Assembly (NCBI GenBank): GCA_030761205.1
Contig: JAULJL010000015.1
Span: 9,615,501-9,679,500, forward strand
Source of the DNA: Fremontodendron californicum
Lineage: Eukaryota; Streptophyta; Magnoliopsida; Malvales; Malvaceae
Direction: 5' to 3'
DNA: 64,000 nucleotides
Under the pieces are notes generated by a model. The model ran no database searches. It was given only the letters and a program-made list of their open reading frames with translations, and was not told the DNA's origin. The position numbers were made by a program, and so were the translations under genes. Of this stretch, positions 59,858 through 64,000 are shown in pieces (position 1 is the stretch's first letter; each line of letters starts with the position of its first letter).

Positions 59858-60152
59858 TCTATATTATATTTAAAAGTAATGGTTGAGTTGATGTCACGAG
59901 TCAAGTGACATTAACTCAGTTGATAAAATTATGTAAAAATCAAAATATAATAAAATAATTAAAAGGATATTTCTGTCTTTTTATTTTTATAAAAAAAACA
60001 TATTTTTTAAAGAAAATACCCATTACTATCATATTTTTACTTTTATAACTTCCTCATTTCTTTTAATTTTTTTTAAACTACCAACCCATTAAATAACTTC
60101 TTTTCAAAAAAAATATTTTCTTCACTCACATAGTGAGTGTGTCAAAATCTAG
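59858..60152 (+). mobile_element. Short non-autonomous Helitron
   Basis: It begins TC (TCTATATTATATTTAAAAG) and ends CTAG. It is inserted between A (59857) and T (60153), the Helitron target rule. A perfect hairpin CACTCACATAGTGAGTG (60123-60139) stands 9 bases before CTAG. Near the 5' end is the family's subterminal inverted repeat (GAGTTGATGTCAC ... GTGACATTAACTC). At 295 bp it is non-coding. Confidence 0.65.
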
Positions 60153-62440
60153 TTATTATAAAAGAAATGACTGAGTTGGTGTCACTGAGTCAAGTGATAC
60201 CAATTCAGTTGATAAAAAGACAAACAAACCAAATTGAATATATGATATAAAATAAAATTAAGGATGTTTATGTAATTTATTTTTTTTAAAAAAAAATTAT
60301 CTCACATTATCTCATCAGATAAATTTTTTTTTTATTTAAAAAACTCACATAACATCATTAAATAATTTTCTTATTAAAAAAAACATACATTTTATATTAT
60401 TAAATTATTTATTTCAAAATATATATATTTTAATTTTTCACCCACATTGTGGGTGCGCAATATATTTAATAATTTTTATTGTGTTTTTGTTTACGCAATT
60501 GATACGAAAAAACACAAAACATCAAACATACACAAATTACCAAATCTAATTATATTGGATTCATGACAAACGGCAATTCCCTCCTGTGATTTAGCTTGAG
60601 TTTTTATTTAAGTATTTCAGTTTAAGTTTTGAAATCTATAGGGTCTTATTTGAGGGAATCATTAACAACTCAAAGAGGGTAAGGTATATCAAATTAAATA
60701 TGAAGTTTGGGATTTCAATATTTTCTACTCCTTTTAAAGTTTCTCATCCTCAATATATCGAAAAAATAACTAAGAAAATTTACATCTACAAAAGTTTTAC
60801 AGCTAAAGTCTTCATATTTATTACTTTTATCATACATTTGCATTGTACTTGTATAGATATTTTCATCTCTTTTTTTCTTTTTCATACGTAAAAGGAAGAA
60901 TGCACTCAAACATCTCACTCGGCAAATGGTTTGTTGTTCGAAGAAAAAATAAATTCGAATTTCTCCTCTCCAAATAAAAAAATAATATTCAAATAAGCTT
61001 TTTAACTTTATTCAAAAATATAAATAATTTTTTTTATATTTTATTGTATGAAATTAAGGCCATGAATTTTTATTTTTGTTTCAATTAGAATCTTGACACT
61101 ATAAAATATTTATTTATTTTTGTTAAAGTCTACTATGTAATTTTAAAAAAAATACTTAGATAGTTAGATTTATTTAAATGAGCTTAATAACAAATACTTG
61201 AGGGAATATTAATTTAAAAATTTTGACAGTTGAATTTTATTTATCAATTTTCAAGATTTAAGAAGTACAATTATAATGAAATAAAAGTTTTTAACCTTAA
61301 TTTCATGTATTAAAAGATTCAAAGTTGTTTTTATTTTTGAGTAAAATTCAATAATCTATACTATATATAATGAGAGTGACTGAGTTGGTGTCATGAGTCA
61401 AGTGACACCAACTCAATTAAAGAAATTACCAAAAAAGATTTTGACAAAATTATGATGATTATAGAATAAAGGATGTTAATATTTTTTTAATATATTTTTT
61501 TAAATGAATTTTTTATTTACAAAAATTATTTGAAAAACTGCATGTTTCTCTTAAGAATAATTACTCTTTGCTAAAAAAACAAAAATTACTCACCCACATA
61601 CTGGAGTCTAACTAATATTAAAACTCTTGATTAAATTGATGTCACGATTTAACCAGACACCAATTCAATAAAAAAAAAACTTAAAAACCTAATTAAAACA
61701 ATAAGATTAAGGTTACTTACGTACTTTTATATTTAAAAAAAACTAGTCAATTCTTATATATATATATATATATATATAATTACCCAATTGTTTTTTAAAA
61801 AAAACTGTCTACTTATTTTTTTTTCTTTTTCTAAAATATTTTTTCACCCACATAATGAATATATATGTTTTTTATTTATACTATATAACGGGAGTAATTG
61901 AATTTAGTGTCACTCCCAACTCACTTATTGTATTTAATAAACTGAGTTTGCATTTTACAAGATTCGGCTGATGTCATGCACATTTCAACTGTCTTGTTAT
62001 AAACCGTTTTTAATTTCATGTACGTTATGTGCAGTTGTGCACGATCACTTTTACGCACGATCCAACTTTTTTGTTAAAAACTATTTTGCAAAACTTGATG
62101 GATCTTTATTTACTTTTATGCTTTTTTTCATGTTGAAAATAAAATTTCACATGCATACGCGTGTGTCATAAAAGCTAATTATAATAAACAATCTTACATA
62201 AAATCTTGACAAATATTAATGATTTTTTAATTTTTTAAAGTTCTATTGGACATGTTCTAATCATTTTTGCACTCTAGAGTCCTATACCAGCTCAAAAATC
62301 ATTAACAATTAATTCCTCTAATTAAATTAGTGCATTTTTTTTTTTATTTTACAAAAGACAACAACCTCAAAAAAATTATAAATGCTGAAATTTAAACTCA
62401 AATTTGTTAGATGATGTCTCTTAAAAATGATTGAATAAAC

Positions 62441-62852
62441 CAATGTTAAAAAAATAAACCGAAAGTCGAACCGGTCCGACCTTCAGTTCCCAGTCCAATT
62501 GGTTCAATCGGTTGGACCAACCATTTGATAGAGCTCTTCTTTTTAATATTTAAGCACTAAATAAATATTAAATATAGTTAATAATTAACAAAAGTATGCA
62601 TTTGGCTTAATGATATGATCTTTAATATAATAATAAGAGGTTAAAAGTTCAAATCTCATTAATTATAAATAAAATATTGAAAAAAATAAAAAAATGCATA
62701 TAAAACTGGTTTTTTATCAATTAAATCTGGTTTTTAACCAATTGAATCAGTTCTTTACCGGTTTGGTAAAAATCCGATTCTAATATACTCACCGGATCGG
62801 ATAGGCCACCGATTTCCGTTTCAACCGGTGCGATCCAATTTTTTAATCACTG
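62441..62852. mobile_element. hAT-like MITE (copy B)
   Basis: Same position and ends as the 41111 element (CAATGTTAAAAAAA, TTTTTTAATCACTG), with flanks GAATAAAC and AAATAAGC. The internal A/B-box-like motifs persist (TGGCTTAATGA and AGTTCAAATCTC), with one change in the A-like box. Confidence 0.7.
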
Positions 62853-63214
62853 AAATAAGCCAATTAAACTAAATATCGGGTTCTAATCCATGGTCTCTTT
62901 GAAAATTATAAACATCATTCAAAATTTTCTCCATCAAAACCAGCTGGTTTGGTTGCCATATGTAGCTTCTTGAGCTATCCAAAAAGGTAGGTACACATTT
63001 AATTTAGTTGTAACTTGCAAAATATAGTCATATCTAAAATTAATTTCCTCGTTTTAAAATTGTGGCATTTAAGGCAAGTTTAGTAGTTGGTTCTCGCATT
63101 GCCCTATAAATTGCCCCAGGCCAAAGCTCTGTACTCAGACTCAGTAATATTGGGATGGGCTTATTATTTTGCTATTCCATGCTTTTCCTTCCTGCAAACT
63201 AAAACTAAAAGAAA

Positions 63215-63342
63215 GGCTCTATTTTAATACTATGCGATGCATGTGGCATAAGGGCTTTAAAATAGGTTTATTATTTGCTTATATTTTACCTGCTGCTAGC
63301 TCCTAATGCCACAGGCATTGCATAGTGTTCAAATACAGAGCC
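63215..63342 (+). ncRNA. Candidate small-RNA precursor hairpin (copy B)
   Basis: The 5' arm is unchanged from 41895-41935, and the 3' arm differs by one T-to-C change outside the core. The loop has a one-base insertion and another substitution. The TATA-like TATAAATT is at 63105-63112, 110 bases upstream. Arms kept while the loop drifts is the pattern of a selected foldback, though two young copies are weak evidence. Confidence 0.4.
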
Positions 63343-64000
63343 AATTTTCAAGGTCAAGGGATCAGCCTCAACAACGTATTTTTCAGTAATTAAATGCTCT
63401 ATTTTAATATTGTGTGTTGGATGTGGCATTATAGGAATTAAAAAGCATATTATATTAGTTAATGTTTGCTTCGAGCATTTAATTCAATTAATTGATGCAT
63501 GCTTACAGTTTGAATTTCTGGACTTATTAATTAAAGAATATTTTTTATTTTTATTATTTTGATTTAAGAAAAAAAGATTCGAATCTTGTTTGTTTGTATA
63601 TCATTTTAAAAATATTAAAAATTCTTCAGTGCACGTGACATAGACGACACCCATCTATAACCTACATTAAAAATTGTCCCCGAATAAAGAGAGTTCAATT
63701 TCAATTTTGGGTGCTCTTACTTGGGGATAATTAAGTTTGGATATTAAGGAAGTTGGGAGAGGTTAGTTAGGGTATTTTAAAGTTTTTTTTTTTTTTATTT
63801 TTATGAAGAAGGAAAGAATGAAAAAAAAAAGAAAAAGGGATGAAAGAAAAGAGAAAGGAAAAAAATTGTGTGTTCGTGTCATTTTCGTTTTTGTATGTTC
63901 AAAATATTCTAAATTTATATAATTTTTACATGTTAATAATTCGTTTTATGAAAATTTTGACACGTTCGTTTATTCATGTCGTGTTCGTGTTACTTTTCCT

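Larger units (their letters stand above)
57828..64000 (+). repeat. Segmental duplication, copy B (continues past the window)
   Basis: Same orientation and order as 36728-42690: XERICO 3' half and 3'UTR, MITE remnant, ATGTTACTC MITE (59216), Helitron-like elements, hAT-like MITE (62441), hairpin (63215) and the start of the TTTTGACAC array. Differences are substitutions and indels, including a complete Helitron here versus a remnant in copy A. Confidence 0.9.

Overview
The window is nuclear DNA of a flowering plant, very probably a eudicot (perhaps a rosid; the species cannot be fixed from sequence alone). It is strongly AT-rich, with spliced genes using GT-AG introns, plant-specific protein families and a dense population of plant transposable elements. 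There are no bacterial, organellar, rRNA, tRNA or CRISPR features.

Four protein-coding genes can be rebuilt exon by exon. (1) 4281-13465 (+): a 16-exon plant KNL1-type kinetochore scaffold of about 1384 aa with an N-terminal RVSF phosphatase-docking motif. (2) 18837-22716 (+): a CONSTANS-like B-box/CCT regulator of 414 aa, closest to the COL9/COL10 type, with a probable 5'UTR intron. (3) 24215-26894 (-): an 8-exon RRP15-like ribosome-biogenesis protein of 310 aa, convergent with the COL gene. (4) 36508-36963 (+): a XERICO-like membrane-anchored RING-H2 protein of 151 aa. They are unrelated housekeeping and regulatory genes, not a pathway cluster.

The right half is a recent rearrangement zone. 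A segment starting inside the XERICO-like coding region (about 36728 to at least 42690) is repeated as a second copy from 57828 to the window edge. The second copy carries a beheaded XERICO with an intact RING motif but no in-frame ATG. Between the copies lies a complete but decayed 10.67-kb Ty3/gypsy LTR retrotransposon (44638-55307). It has 5-bp target duplications (GATAG), a tRNA-Asp-type primer site, and a gag-protease-RT-RNaseH-integrase order. The reverse transcriptase core is deleted, and there is an extra ORF region after pol. Exon-like ORFs on both sides of it suggest that it may have split a resident gene.

Intergenic DNA is filled with MITEs. Several are hAT-like, with 8-bp target duplications (at 3303, 30607, 41111, 44122, 57017 and 62441), and one of these is nested inside another MITE. 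There are also Helitron-like elements, microsatellites and a perfectly phased 16-bp minisatellite. The most intriguing non-annotated signal is a long, nearly perfect RNA-like foldback at 41895-42021. It is kept in both copies of the duplication (63215-63342) and has a TATA-like box about 120 bp upstream, so it is a candidate small-RNA precursor locus.
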